Source: an uncultured Kushneria sp.
Lineage (GTDB): Bacteria > Pseudomonadota > Gammaproteobacteria > Pseudomonadales > Halomonadaceae
Direction: 5' to 3'
Length of the DNA stretch: 64,000 nucleotides
NCBI RefSeq assembly: GCF_947497025.1
Contig: NZ_CANMFC010000001.1
Coordinates: 372,001-436,000 of the forward strand
Within the stretch, counting starts at the first letter, position 1; each line of letters begins with the position of its first letter. The notes beneath the pieces are model-generated. The model did not search any database, had not been told where the DNA came from, and worked only from the letters and a program-made list of their open reading frames with translations. Position numbers and translations under genes: made by a program. This document shows positions 18,797-29,118 of the stretch, one piece after another.

Positions 18797-19075
18797 ATGG
18801 CCCAGGCAAGTGCACGACATATTCTGGTCAACAGCGAAGCCGAGTGCGAAGCACTCAAAAGCGAGATCGAGCAGGGCAGGGACTTTGCCGACGTGGCGCG
18901 CGAGCACTCAAAGTGCCCCAGCGGTAAGCAGGGTGGCGATCTGGGCACCTTCGGGCGCGGGCAGATGGTGCGCGAATTTGATGAAGTCGTCTTTACCGGT
19001 GATCTCAACAAGGTGCACGGCCCGGTCAAGACCCAGTTCGGCTATCACCTGCTGGAAGTGACCAGCCGCAGCTGA
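18797..19075 (+). CDS. ppiC: Parvulin-type peptidyl-prolyl cis-trans isomerase
   Basis: 92 residues, a lone parvulin domain without signal peptide, hence cytosolic like E. coli PpiC. Motifs: ASARHILV at the start, FADVAREHSKCPSGKQGGDLG, and the C-terminal GPVKTQFGYHLLEV. AGGAGG at 18784-18789 fixes the ATG. It catalyses cis-trans isomerisation of prolyl bonds. Flanked on both sides by strong terminators, so it is monocistronic. Confidence 0.93.
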   Translation: MAQASARHILVNSEAECEALKSEIEQGRDFADVAREHSKCPSGKQGGDLGTFGRGQMVREFDEVVFTGDLNKVHGPVKTQFGYHLLEVTSRS

Positions 19076-19106
19076 TGACGGCCTGTGCGCCATCCGACGG
19101 TGCCCC

Positions 19107-19136
19107 GGGGCTGCCTGCCATGGCAGCCCCTTTTTT
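19107..19136 (+). terminator. Intrinsic terminator after ppiC
   Basis: Nine-bp stem (19107-19115 with 19122-19130), loop TGCCAT, followed by TTTTTT. Confidence 0.9.
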
Positions 19137-19285
19137 GTGAACCCGGACCGCCCGGACTCGTCGCGGGCGCGACACTACGGGCCTGCTGGTTTATCCTGCC
19201 CGCTGTGAAACGACCCGGGTCGTTAATTTGATGAACCATCCGGCACTTCGGTGCTGATGGACGGCAGGACTGTGAGGAAGTGCTC

Positions 19286-20278
19286 ATGAAAGACTGGCTA
19301 CAAACGCTGCCCAAGGCGGAACTGCACCTGCACATCGAGGGCACGCTGGAACCCGAGCTCATGTTCGAGCTGGCCGCCAGAAACGATGTTGCGCTCCCCT
19401 ATGGCTCCATTGAAGAGGTCCGCACGGCCTACAACTTCACCAACCTGCAATCCTTTCTCGATCTCTACTATCAGGGCATGAACGTCCTGCATACCGAGCA
19501 GGATTTCTTTGATCTGGCGATGGCCTATTTCGAGCGCGCCCATGAAGACGGCGTGGTCCACATCGAGCTGTCGTTTGATCCGCAGCCGCACCTCGCACGC
19601 GGTGTGGCCATGCGTACGCTCTTTGCCGGTCTGGGGCAGGCCCGGGAAGAAGCTGCGCGCCGCTTTGGCATGTCCACGGCCCTGATCATGAGCTTTCTGC
19701 GCGATCGCAGCGCAGACGAGGCCATGGACGTGCTTGAGCAGGCCGCGCCCTGGTATGACCAGATCGATGCGATCGGACTGGACAGCGCCGAACTGGGCAA
19801 CCCGCCGGAGAAGTTTACGGCGGTGTTCGAGCGCGCCCGCACGCTGGGCATTGCACGGATTGCCCATGCCGGCGAAGAAGGCCCGGCGACCTATATCAGC
19901 GGGGCGCTGGATGCGCTGGATGTCTGTCGTATCGATCATGGCGTGCGCTGTCTGGAAGACGAGGCGCTGGTGGCCCGGCTTGCCAACGAACAGATTCCGC
20001 TCACGGTCTGTCCGCTCTCCAACGTCTATCTAAAGGTCTTTGAGCGTCTGGAAGACCACACGCTGCCCGGTCTGCTCGACCACGGACTGTGTGTCACGCT
20101 CAACTCCGACGATCCGGCCTATTTCGGCGGTGGCATGCTCAACAATTTCGTGGCCTGTCACGAGGCCTTTGGCTGGGATGAAGACGCCTTCCGTGTGCTG
20201 GCCCGTAACGCCATTGAAGCCGCCTTCATGGACGAGACCCGTCGTGACACGCTGTTGAAGGCCCTTGCCGAGTGCTGA
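19286..20278 (+). CDS. Adenine deaminase, adenosine-deaminase-like type
   Basis: 330 residues, amidohydrolase superfamily. Metal-site motifs: LPKAELHLHIEGTLEPEL near the start, IAHAGEEGPATY, RIDHGVR, and TLNSDDPAYFGG near the end. The sequence resembles Pseudomonas PA0148, annotated as adenosine deaminase but known to act on adenine, more than true adenosine deaminase. I therefore call it adenine deaminase (adenine to hypoxanthine and ammonia). GAGGAAG at 19274-19280 supports the ATG at 19286. Convergent with, and directly abutting, the AEC transporter gene. Confidence 0.88.
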   Translation: MKDWLQTLPKAELHLHIEGTLEPELMFELAARNDVALPYGSIEEVRTAYNFTNLQSFLDLYYQGMNVLHTEQDFFDLAMAYFERAHEDGVVHIELSFDPQPHLARGVAMRTLFAGLGQAREEAARRFGMSTALIMSFLRDRSADEAMDVLEQAAPWYDQIDAIGLDSAELGNPPEKFTAVFERARTLGIARIAHAGEEGPATYISGALDALDVCRIDHGVRCLEDEALVARLANEQIPLTVCPLSNVYLKVFERLEDHTLPGLLDHGLCVTLNSDDPAYFGGGMLNNFVACHEAFGWDEDAFRVLARNAIEAAFMDETRRDTLLKALAEC

Positions 20279-21214
20279 TCACCACCCGGTCTGGTGAATG
20301 AGCCAGAGCGCCGTGCTGATGGTGAAAAAGGCACCGGTCGTGGCGGCCAGCAGGGCCGCCGCGCAGAGACCGTCCATCGAAAATCGCGTCCCGAAGATGG
20401 GGTAGACGCTCAGCATGGGGGCGCTGGCAATCAGCAGTGCCCCGATCATCAGCTCGGTATTGTCGATGGGGAATATCTGAAAGCCCAGCAGCACCAGCAG
20501 CGGATGCACCACCAGCTTGGCCAGCGTGATCTGGGCCACATCACGATACATGCCCCGTACCCTGAGCCCGTAAAGCGTCCCGCCAATCACGAACAGGGCG
20601 GCCGGTGCCGAGGCGTTGGCCAGCATGTCGAGCGCCTTGTAAAGCGGTGTTGGCACGTCGATGCCGGTCAGCGAGATCGTGGCGCCGGTCACGATCGCAA
20701 TGATGATCGGATTGCGGATCAGCTGCTGTAGCGTGGTCCCCAGCATGCGAAAAATCGACACGCCCTGCTGGCGGCCCGCCTCGGCAAGCGCCAGACTCAA
20801 TGGAATCATCAGCATGTTCTCGACCAGCATGCACAGCGCCAGGGCCACCCCGGCGGCGGGGCCGATGACCATGACCGCAATCGGATAGCCGATAAAACCG
20901 CTATTGGCCGTCCCCATGCCCATGGCCATGATGGCGCCGTGGTCGAGCCGCTGGCCCTGCAGTCGCGTCAGCCCCAGCCCCAGCAGCAGAATCGCAAGCG
21001 ACCCCAGCCCATAGGCCAGCAGGTAGTGGGCGTTGAAGACATCCGTCAGCGCGTGCTGGCTCAGCGCACGTACGATAAGCGCAGGCAGGGCAAGCGTGAC
21101 CACAAAACGTCCTACGCCCTGGACATGCTCCCGGGTGACCACGCCGCCCATGACAGCAAGATACCCCAGCGCGATCAGCATGAAGATGGGGGCGGTAATG
21201 GCGAGTACTTCCAA
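20279..21214 (-). CDS. AEC family transporter (auxin efflux carrier type)
   Basis: 311 residues with about ten TM segments in two five-helix halves. The family signature in each half is visible: LALPALIVRALS in the first, SAPAALFVIGGTLYG in the second, plus GTANSGFIGYPI. AEC members export or exchange small organic anions; the substrate cannot be read from the sequence. Its stop abuts that of the adenine deaminase gene. Confidence 0.88.
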   Translation of the reverse strand: MEVLAITAPIFMLIALGYLAVMGGVVTREHVQGVGRFVVTLALPALIVRALSQHALTDVFNAHYLLAYGLGSLAILLLGLGLTRLQGQRLDHGAIMAMGMGTANSGFIGYPIAVMVIGPAAGVALALCMLVENMLMIPLSLALAEAGRQQGVSIFRMLGTTLQQLIRNPIIIAIVTGATISLTGIDVPTPLYKALDMLANASAPAALFVIGGTLYGLRVRGMYRDVAQITLAKLVVHPLLVLLGFQIFPIDNTELMIGALLIASAPMLSVYPIFGTRFSMDGLCAAALLAATTGAFFTISTALWLIHQTGW

Positions 21215-21370
21215 GCACGGGTCTCCGGGACAGCGGCGTCATGGTCAGGAATCCCTGACATTCAGACCACGGATTGAACGGCGAATAATGGTTTGAAAGG
21301 TTGTATTTGCCGGCTTCTGGCGCCAGACAATGGTGATCCTTTTTAAACCGCTTTTTCAAAAGGTCATACC

Positions 21371-22414
21371 ATGCAGGCACGTCTGTTATATCACAATACA
21401 CTGCACTGTTTTCCGGCCGGGCTTGCCGATGAGCGCCAACAGCTGGTCCATGCTGAAGTCTCCGCCGTGGTGTATGACGGCGAGCGCCTGATTCTGGGCA
21501 GTGACAAGCCGATACCCGGCGCTGAACGCTCTTCGGTTTTTGCCGTCGATATCGATGACCAGGGGCATCCACAGGAAGAAACGCTGTCCTACTACACCCA
21601 GCCCCTGATTCGTCAGGCGATCAAGTATGAGGATTTTGCGCTGACCGTGGATGGCCGCCATGTGCTGGCCACTACCGGCTTTGATCGCATCCACCCCGAG
21701 GACCACTCCCTCAACGATTATAACCATCTGCTGATCTGGCCGCTTGGCGACCCTGATCGGGTACAGGTCGTGGACCCGGACCCGCGTGATGGCGTCGAGG
21801 GCTCGCTGGAGCTGCGCCAGCGCCTGACGGCCGCCATCGGCATGCCCTATTACAAGATCGAAGGGCTGGCGGCCATTCCATCTGATGAAGGCGATGGTCT
21901 GCTGTTGTTTGGCGTGCGTGAACAGGGCCAGCATTTTGATGATTTCCACTATGTCTGCCGCGTGGTCGGCGCCCACTATCGGATCAACGAGCAGGGGCAG
22001 TTGATATTTGTTGATGAGATGCGCGAGCACTACGCCTTTGATCCCGGCCGGTTCGAGGCCGTGGAACATCGCTGTGGCCTGTCGAGCCTTGAGTATGACC
22101 CGTATAACCACCGGCTTTATCTGATGACCAGCTTTGAAAACGAGCAGGGCGGTATCGACAGCATCGGCGGCTATCTATGGGTGATCGACATGGCAGATTT
22201 TGACCGGGGCAGGGCGCCGGCGCTGGTGGAAAACGAAGCGGGTGGCCCGCTGATCTTCAAGCACAAGGCGGAAGGGCTGGCGGTGCTGGATCATGAGCGT
22301 CTGTTTGTCGCCTACGACAATGATCGGGAGCTGGCGCTGGGCGACCATGATCCCGAGCGCGAACAAAAATATGCCTGTGAGGCGCCCTGGACGCTGTTAC
22401 AGATGATCCCGTAG
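21371..22414 (+). CDS. Conserved protein, propeller-like (phytase/esterase-like)
   Basis: 347 residues without signal peptide. Repeating beta-strand blocks with Asp-rich turns (VVYDGERLILGSDKPIPG, YYKIEGLAAIPSDEGDGLLL, LSSLEYDPYNHRLYLMTS, FKHKAEGLAVLDHERLFVAY) resemble beta-propellers of the phytase-like/DUF3616 kind. YKIEGLA and HKAEGLAVL are recurrent motifs of that group. The cytosolic location and function are unknown. An AAAAGGTC Shine-Dalgarno precedes the ATG. Confidence 0.7.
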   Translation: MQARLLYHNTLHCFPAGLADERQQLVHAEVSAVVYDGERLILGSDKPIPGAERSSVFAVDIDDQGHPQEETLSYYTQPLIRQAIKYEDFALTVDGRHVLATTGFDRIHPEDHSLNDYNHLLIWPLGDPDRVQVVDPDPRDGVEGSLELRQRLTAAIGMPYYKIEGLAAIPSDEGDGLLLFGVREQGQHFDDFHYVCRVVGAHYRINEQGQLIFVDEMREHYAFDPGRFEAVEHRCGLSSLEYDPYNHRLYLMTSFENEQGGIDSIGGYLWVIDMADFDRGRAPALVENEAGGPLIFKHKAEGLAVLDHERLFVAYDNDRELALGDHDPEREQKYACEAPWTLLQMIP

Positions 22415-22493
22415 CCCCCCGGGGTCAACCGCGACGCCCGGGACTGATACCATGAGCGCGGTTTTTCCTGTTTTATCTGCTTACGGTGTCATC

Positions 22494-22898
22494 ATGAAAA
22501 TCGTCATGCGCTACTTTTTCAAAACCGTGCGGCTGGTGCTGGCGCCTGTCATGATCGCCCGTGACCGCTTCGGTCGTCCCGAGCCGGTCACGCGTGCCCC
22601 TCAGACGCAGGCCGAGGTCGATCGTGCCTGCCAGACGCTGACGCTTTACCAGTTTCGCACCTGCCCCTTCTGCGTGAAGGTGCGTCATGAAATGCACCGG
22701 CTGGCGCTGCCGATCGCCCTGCGCGATACCCAGCACGATAACGATGCCAGACAGGCGCTGAAAGCCGGCGGCGGGCGCGTCAAGGTGCCGTGTCTGGCCA
22801 TCGAGGGTGACGATGGGCAGACCGAGTGGATGTATGAGTCCGACGCCATCAAGAATTATCTGCAAAAGCGTTTCGAGCCGCAGACCGCCGCGGCCTAG
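22494..22898 (+). CDS. Glutaredoxin-like protein with basic N-terminal extension
   Basis: 134 residues. A paralogue of the gene at 17638, with CPFC at 57-60, GGGRVKVPCLAI (cis-Pro) and WMYESDAIKNYLQKRF. It differs by a 40-residue N-terminal extension (MKIVMRYFFKTVRLVLAPVM) that is basic and hydrophobic and might peripherally anchor it to the membrane. An upstream in-frame ATG at 22452 is possible; neither start has a strong Shine-Dalgarno. Probable glutathione-dependent thiol oxidoreductase. Confidence 0.8.
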   Translation: MKIVMRYFFKTVRLVLAPVMIARDRFGRPEPVTRAPQTQAEVDRACQTLTLYQFRTCPFCVKVRHEMHRLALPIALRDTQHDNDARQALKAGGGRVKVPCLAIEGDDGQTEWMYESDAIKNYLQKRFEPQTAAA

Positions 22899-22918
22899 TC
22901 CGCGGGCGTTGCCTCATG

Positions 22919-22945
22919 AAAGGCCCCGGCAAGCCGGGACCTTTT
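22919..22945. terminator. Bidirectional terminator between glutaredoxin-like gene and thiC
   Basis: Stem AAAGG-CCCGG with CCGGG-CCTTT around a CAAG loop, with one internal C-A mismatch, and a T-run on the plus strand. It lies between convergent genes. Confidence 0.75.
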
Positions 22946-22963
22946 TGCGTTGACGGGGACGGG

Positions 22964-24946
<1,983 letters not shown>

Positions 24947-25021
24947 TCAGTCAGGCGGCGCACAGCGTAGGCAGGAAGGGGCGGCGTGGCGAGATGCCAG
25001 GATGGCAGCGTGGACCCTTCG

Positions 25022-25129
25022 CTTGATCCCTACGCCGGTATTAGCCGGATCAGGTTCATCGGGATCCACCGTGGTATCGCAGAGCGATACAGGGTGATCT
25101 CAGCCGGTTCCACCGGCACCCCGTCAAGC
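25022..25129 (-). promoter_or_regulatory. TPP riboswitch (THI element) of thiC
   Basis: On the minus strand the leader contains the THI-box hallmarks in order: GGGGTGCC, CTGAGATCACCC, GATGAACCTGATC and TAATACCGGCGTAGGGA. P1 closes between CTTGACGG-like and GGATCAAG arms. Located about 100 bases upstream of the thiC ATG, it should shut off expression on binding thiamin pyrophosphate. Confidence 0.95.
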
Positions 25130-25701
25130 AGACGATGGCTTTACCATCGCCGGATCAGTCTGTGCCGTTCAGCGCCGGGCGGTCAAGCCCTGTCCGGCGC
25201 CTTGCCTCGCAAAAGATGCATCGAGCCTGAAAGATGCCCGAAAACGCCCATGATCTCTTGATAGGAAAGTACGACGGGTAAACGTTGCGGGCACTTGGTA
25301 CGACAAAAAATGCCCATATCGCCTAAAGGTTGCGCCAGCAAATGGCGATAGAAAAAATGATCGTGTTCAATGTTTGATGCTTTGCGACTGCTGGCGCATG
25401 CTTTTTATTGCCGGAGGCTCTAGAAACTGCTCTAACTCTACCTTGCATAATGGCGAGATGCTGCATGGCATGAAAGCGAAGGAAGGATCGAATCAAATAG
25501 CAATACCCCTAACGAATACATAGGTGCGTTCATTAGGGATATAAAGTTGAGCGTATAATTACTGTAAGAAATTCCGACAGTACGGATTTTTTCCGAGTAA
25601 ACGTAGCTCTATCGCATGTCATTGCTTCAGTTATGTTGAAGAGCCAAACGCTTTGATTATCGTATTCTAAGAATAATCGCTTCAGACAAGGGGCGAGGCT
25701 G

Positions 25702-25870
25702 ATGCTATTCTTTCCGCTTTTATTAGTTTTTACGATATTTATTGGCTTTTGGGTCAATCAGGAAGCGGTAATTGGTCGATGCCTCAGGTGATGGTGGCTG
25801 GTATGACTATGAATGCAATAGCTGTATGCGGGGCGATACCCTGCTTTCGAAATATCGCCTGGCTTTTTAA
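25702..25870 (+). pseudogene. Possible frameshifted small membrane protein
   Basis: An ATG at 25702 opens a 29-codon frame encoding one hydrophobic helix (MLFFPLLLVFTIFIGFWVNQ) that stops at 25791. The overlapping +1 frame from 25772 to 25870 encodes a short Trp/Tyr segment with a CNSC motif (WYDYECNSCMRGD). Together they read like a membrane helix plus a small Cys-containing domain broken by one frameshift. This is tentative; both pieces are short and could be chance frames. Confidence 0.3.
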
Positions 25871-25933
25871 CAAACCAGTGTCGCCGAATTAAAAGCGCCG
25901 TGAATATAAGCGTCAGGAAATTGAGGATCATTC

Positions 25934-26731
25934 GTGGGAAAAGAGCTTAAGCGACTGAGGAGAAGGAAAAGCAGCCAAGCTAAATTGGAGGACATTTGGG
26001 AGCATTCAAACTCCAGCTTGATCGTACACTATTCATGCGAGAGCTTTTATGACAGGGATGATGGCAAGACTCCAAGGGTTACTTCCATTGCTGCTCGAAA
26101 TCTTGCATCTGGTCAAACAGAGTCCTTTTCTATCCACAAAATTGCTGAGCAGCGTAAGCTCCCATTTGATGAGATTGACGAGAACTATGACGAGCTAGAG
26201 AAAGAAATGCTTGGTGAGTATTTCGACTTTGTGAGGTCGCATCAGCATTTCAACTGGGTTCATTGGAATATGAGGGACATAAATTATGGATTTGCAGCAT
26301 TGGAGCATCGATTCAGAGTGCTTGGCAGAGAACCAATAATCATTACAGAAGATAGGAAGTTTGATCTAGCGCGGGCCATGGTAAGTATTTATGGTCTCGG
26401 ATATATCGAGCACCCAAGGCTTCAAAAGCTTATTGAAAAGAACCTTATTACGGATAAAGGCTTTCTCTCTGGTAAAAAAGAGGCCGATGCCTTCGAGCAG
26501 AAAGATTATATCAAGCTCCACCAGTCCACTCTTCGAAAAGCAGACATACTTGCAAATATCTTTGAGCGGACTGCCGATGGCTCTATAAAAACAAACTCAA
26601 GCTGGTTCGAGCAATGCGGTGTTCATCCCAAGGTATTAGTCGAGATCGTTCAAGATCATTGGCTTTGGACCTTGGTCGTGATAGTGGCGATTATAATCGG
26701 TCTAATATCTAGTGCTGCGGCCCTTTTTTAA
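25934..26731 (+). CDS. Membrane-anchored protein with DnaQ-like residue pattern
   Basis: 265 residues, a GTG start at 25934 with a weak GAGG upstream. The N-terminus is very basic (residues 1-17). Residues 28-215 follow the order of a DEDDh exonuclease fold: a strand-like LIVHYSCESFYD (32-40, Ser-x-Glu where Asp-x-Glu is usual), HWNMRDINYGFAALEHRFRVLG (110-131, motif II position), FDLARAMV (143-150) and KLHQSTLRKADILANIF (194-210, His196 and Asp204 as in motif III). One TM helix (244-262) ends the protein. Whether it is catalytic is doubtful because the first Asp is absent. The family is unknown; a DnaQ-like fold is inferred from spacing only. Confidence 0.6.
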   Translation: MGKELKRLRRRKSSQAKLEDIWEHSNSSLIVHYSCESFYDRDDGKTPRVTSIAARNLASGQTESFSIHKIAEQRKLPFDEIDENYDELEKEMLGEYFDFVRSHQHFNWVHWNMRDINYGFAALEHRFRVLGREPIIITEDRKFDLARAMVSIYGLGYIEHPRLQKLIEKNLITDKGFLSGKKEADAFEQKDYIKLHQSTLRKADILANIFERTADGSIKTNSSWFEQCGVHPKVLVEIVQDHWLWTLVVIVAIIIGLISSAAALF

Positions 26732-26822
26732 CCAGTATTTGTTGTCGGACATACCTGTGTTGTTGCTCTGGTACACCGCAATGCTAAGCGTTAACTATTC
26801 TTTGGAATAGAGTGGTAGAGTT

Positions 26823-26912
26823 TTGCTCATCCGCTTCATCGGAAGCCATCGTGATATCGCCTCGCGATACCACGATAATCTCCGCCGGTGCCACCGGCAC
26901 TCCATCAAGCGC
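26823..26912 (-). promoter_or_regulatory. Decayed second TPP riboswitch copy
   Basis: On the minus strand, starting directly after the tenA stop, this segment is about 81% identical over about 75 bases to the thiC riboswitch (61 of 74 aligned positions, by hand). The conserved CTGAGA has become CGGAGA, and GAACCTGAT has become GAAGCGGAT. The 3' module with TAATACCGGCGTAGGGA is absent. It therefore cannot fold a normal aptamer. It is in the same orientation as tenA and thiC. Confidence 0.75.
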
Positions 26913-27578
26913 TCAGCGCGTGGCATCCAGCCCCATCTGCCAGAAGGCGCTTTCAAGACGAGTGGCATCACGAAAGGTCGTGGTCAGCTGCTCGAAGCGG
27001 CTCGGTGAGACTTCGGCCAGTCGGGCATCCAGCCACAGACGCTCCTGATGTGCCGCCTGCTGGTATTCGGCACCGCGGTACATGTCGATCCATGCCTGAT
27101 AGGGGTTATCAGTGGTGACGGTCTGTGATCGCGTGCCGATCCAGTCGGCCACCTCGGCGTAGCCGATCAGGCACGGCGCCAGCGCCACATGCAGGTCCAG
27201 CAGATCGCCCCGGTGGCCGCAGTCCAGTACGAAGCGGGTGTAGGCCAGCGTCTCGGGCGCCTCTTCCAGATTGTGAAGGCTTGCCGCATCAATGCCCCAC
27301 TCCCGGCAATAGGTGACGTGCAGCCCCATTTCGGTATCCACGATGGTCTTTAAATTGTCCAGCGAGTGACGAAGCTCGTTCATGTCGCGGCTTTTGTAGA
27401 CGGCCAGCCCCCAGGCGCGGGCGAAATGGATTAGAAACAGATAGTCCTGCTGCAGGTAATGACGAAAGGCAGCAGCAGGCAGTGTGGCCTCGCTGACGCC
27501 GGTCACGAAAGCGTGCTGGATATAGGCCTGCCACTGGTCGCTGCAGACATTTTTGATCGTATCGAAACTCTGAGGCAT
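26913..27578 (-). CDS. tenA: Aminopyrimidine aminohydrolase / thiaminase II TenA
   Basis: 221 residues, all-helical TenA family, salvaging HMP from degraded thiamin by hydrolysing aminopyrimidines. Conserved segments: FRHYLQQDYLFLIHFARAWG near residues 40-60, EMGLHVTYCREWGI, YTRFVLDCGHRGD with the active-site Cys expected in the family, and a C-terminal FWQMGLD with the Glu before it (TRLESAFW). The start at 27578 is taken from family length. Gene order tenA then thiC on one strand is interrupted by the AT-rich segment. Confidence 0.94.
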   Translation of the reverse strand: MPQSFDTIKNVCSDQWQAYIQHAFVTGVSEATLPAAAFRHYLQQDYLFLIHFARAWGLAVYKSRDMNELRHSLDNLKTIVDTEMGLHVTYCREWGIDAASLHNLEEAPETLAYTRFVLDCGHRGDLLDLHVALAPCLIGYAEVADWIGTRSQTVTTDNPYQAWIDMYRGAEYQQAAHQERLWLDARLAEVSPSRFEQLTTTFRDATRLESAFWQMGLDATR

Positions 27579-27756
27579 ATCGGGCTCCGCATTGGCGCTT
27601 GTTCGGGTCGCTCAGAGTAAACCATTGCCCGGTGCGCCCGGGATGTTATGGCAGGCATGCAATGCCATGAAATTTGCAAAGACGTCTTATAATATGAGGC
27701 TTAACGATTCATCCCCTGACGCCATCGTCTTTTTCCAGGGGCTACAGGGAGACAAT

Positions 27757-29001
27757 ATGGCCCGCACAAGTCATTCGGGCGGTGAAGCACCGGGTTCATC
27801 CGAGCAGGCAACACCCTTTATCGAACGCGGAGGCCCGGACTATCGACCCACCATGCTGGCGCTGTTTCTGGGCGCCTTTTCTACCTTCGCGTTGCTGTAC
27901 TGCGTCCAGCCCATGCTGCCAATTTTGTCCGAGGCCTTCGGGATCGATCCGGCCAGCACCAGCCTGGTGTTGTCGGTGTCGACCGGCATGCTGGCAGTGG
28001 GGCTTTTGATCACCGGGCCGCTGTCGGACGCCATCGGGCGCAAGAAGATGATGTCGCTGGCGCTGTTGAGCGCCTCCGCGCTGACCATTGGTGCGGCGTT
28101 CATGCAGCACTGGGGCATGATTCTGGTCATGCGGGCACTGGCGGGGCTTTCGATGGCAGGGCTTTGCGGCGTGGCGATGGCCTATCTCAATGAGGAGATT
28201 CATCCGAGCTTTATTGGCGTCTCGATGGGGCTTTATATCGGCGGCAATGCCATCGGCGGCATGAGCGGGCGATTGATCAGCGGCGTGATGGTGGATTTCG
28301 TCCACTGGCGGGTGACGCTGGCCACCATGGGCATCATTTCGCTCATCAGCGCGCTTGCCTTCATGAAGATGCTGCCACCTTCGCGCCACTTCGAGCCCAG
28401 GAAACTGAGCGTGGCCAATCTGGCCGGCGCCTTTCGGCTGCACTTTCGCGATGCCGGGCTGCCGTGGCTGTTTCTGGAAGCCTTTTTATTGATGGGCAGC
28501 TTCGTGACGCTGTTCAACTACATCGTCTATCGTCTGCTGGAGGCGCCGTATCACTTCAGCCAGACCACGATCGGACTGTTGTCGATTGTCTATCTCTCGG
28601 GCATCTACAGCTCGGCCTGGGCGGGCGGCCTGGCCGACCGGCTGGGGCGCTCGCGCGTTTTCTGGGTCTTTGTGGTCGTGATGCTGGCAGGTCTTGCCCT
28701 GACGCTGGCCTCGCCCGTGGTACTGATCATGGTCGGCATGCTGATCTTTACCTTCGGCTTTTTTGCCGCCCACTCGATTGCCAGCGGCTGGGTCGGTCAG
28801 CGCGCCACCCAGGCCCGCGGTCAGGCCTCGTCGCTTTATCTGTTCAGCTACTATCTGGGCTCGAGCCTGGCCGGCACGCTGGGCGGCACCTTCTGGGCCA
28901 TGGGTGGCTGGAACGGGGTGAGTGCGTTTATCGCTGCGCTACTGCTGCTGGCGCTGCTGGCAGGGCTGCGACTGCGCCGGTTGACCGCCAGCTCCTCATG
29001 A
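27757..29001 (+). CDS. MFS transporter (YnfM-like efflux family)
   Basis: 414 residues with twelve predicted TM helices. MFS signature GPLSDAIGRKKM between TM2 and TM3 and its mirror GGLADRLGRSRVF between TM8 and TM9. An AGGGAGA site precedes the ATG at 27757, excluding longer upstream frames. The closest look-alike I recognise is the YnfM/arabinose-efflux type group of drug-proton antiporters. Substrate unknown. Confidence 0.87.
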   Translation: MARTSHSGGEAPGSSEQATPFIERGGPDYRPTMLALFLGAFSTFALLYCVQPMLPILSEAFGIDPASTSLVLSVSTGMLAVGLLITGPLSDAIGRKKMMSLALLSASALTIGAAFMQHWGMILVMRALAGLSMAGLCGVAMAYLNEEIHPSFIGVSMGLYIGGNAIGGMSGRLISGVMVDFVHWRVTLATMGIISLISALAFMKMLPPSRHFEPRKLSVANLAGAFRLHFRDAGLPWLFLEAFLLMGSFVTLFNYIVYRLLEAPYHFSQTTIGLLSIVYLSGIYSSAWAGGLADRLGRSRVFWVFVVVMLAGLALTLASPVVLIMVGMLIFTFGFFAAHSIASGWVGQRATQARGQASSLYLFSYYLGSSLAGTLGGTFWAMGGWNGVSAFIAALLLLALLAGLRLRRLTASSS

Positions 29002-29075
29002 CATCCGGGCAGGGGTTGATGTGATCCGCTCTCTTCACAACAGATCGCGGCACAACAGGTGGATGTGTCTTACAC

Positions 29076-29104
29076 TTGACGCTATCAATGTTTCATTTAA
29101 ATAC
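29076..29104 (+). promoter_or_regulatory. Possible sigma-70 promoter of pirin gene
   Basis: TTGACG (29076-29081), a 17-base gap, then AAATAC (29099-29104), 15 bases before the pirin ATG. The -10 match is weak. Confidence 0.3.
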
Positions 29105-29118
29105 AGGACTAGACACCG

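Larger units (their letters stand above)
25262..26822. other. AT-rich accessory segment inserted in thiamin locus
   Basis: A stretch clearly richer in A+T than its flanks, lying between the thiC riboswitch and a decayed riboswitch copy next to tenA. From 25262 to 25700 I see no convincing gene; only a 10-bp inverted repeat (25331-25340 with 25389-25398) stands out. It then carries a broken small ORF (25702-25870) and one intact gene (25934-26731). No transposase, integrase or terminal repeat was found. Composition suggests horizontal acquisition. Confidence 0.65.

Noticed and set aside
25533-25757. 74-codon minus-strand frame in the AT-rich segment
   Set aside because: Overlaps the plus-strand candidate, has no good ribosome site and no family resemblance.
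26812-27048. Plus-strand frames over the decayed riboswitch
   Set aside because: Their similarity to a frame over the thiC riboswitch comes from the shared RNA element, not from a protein.
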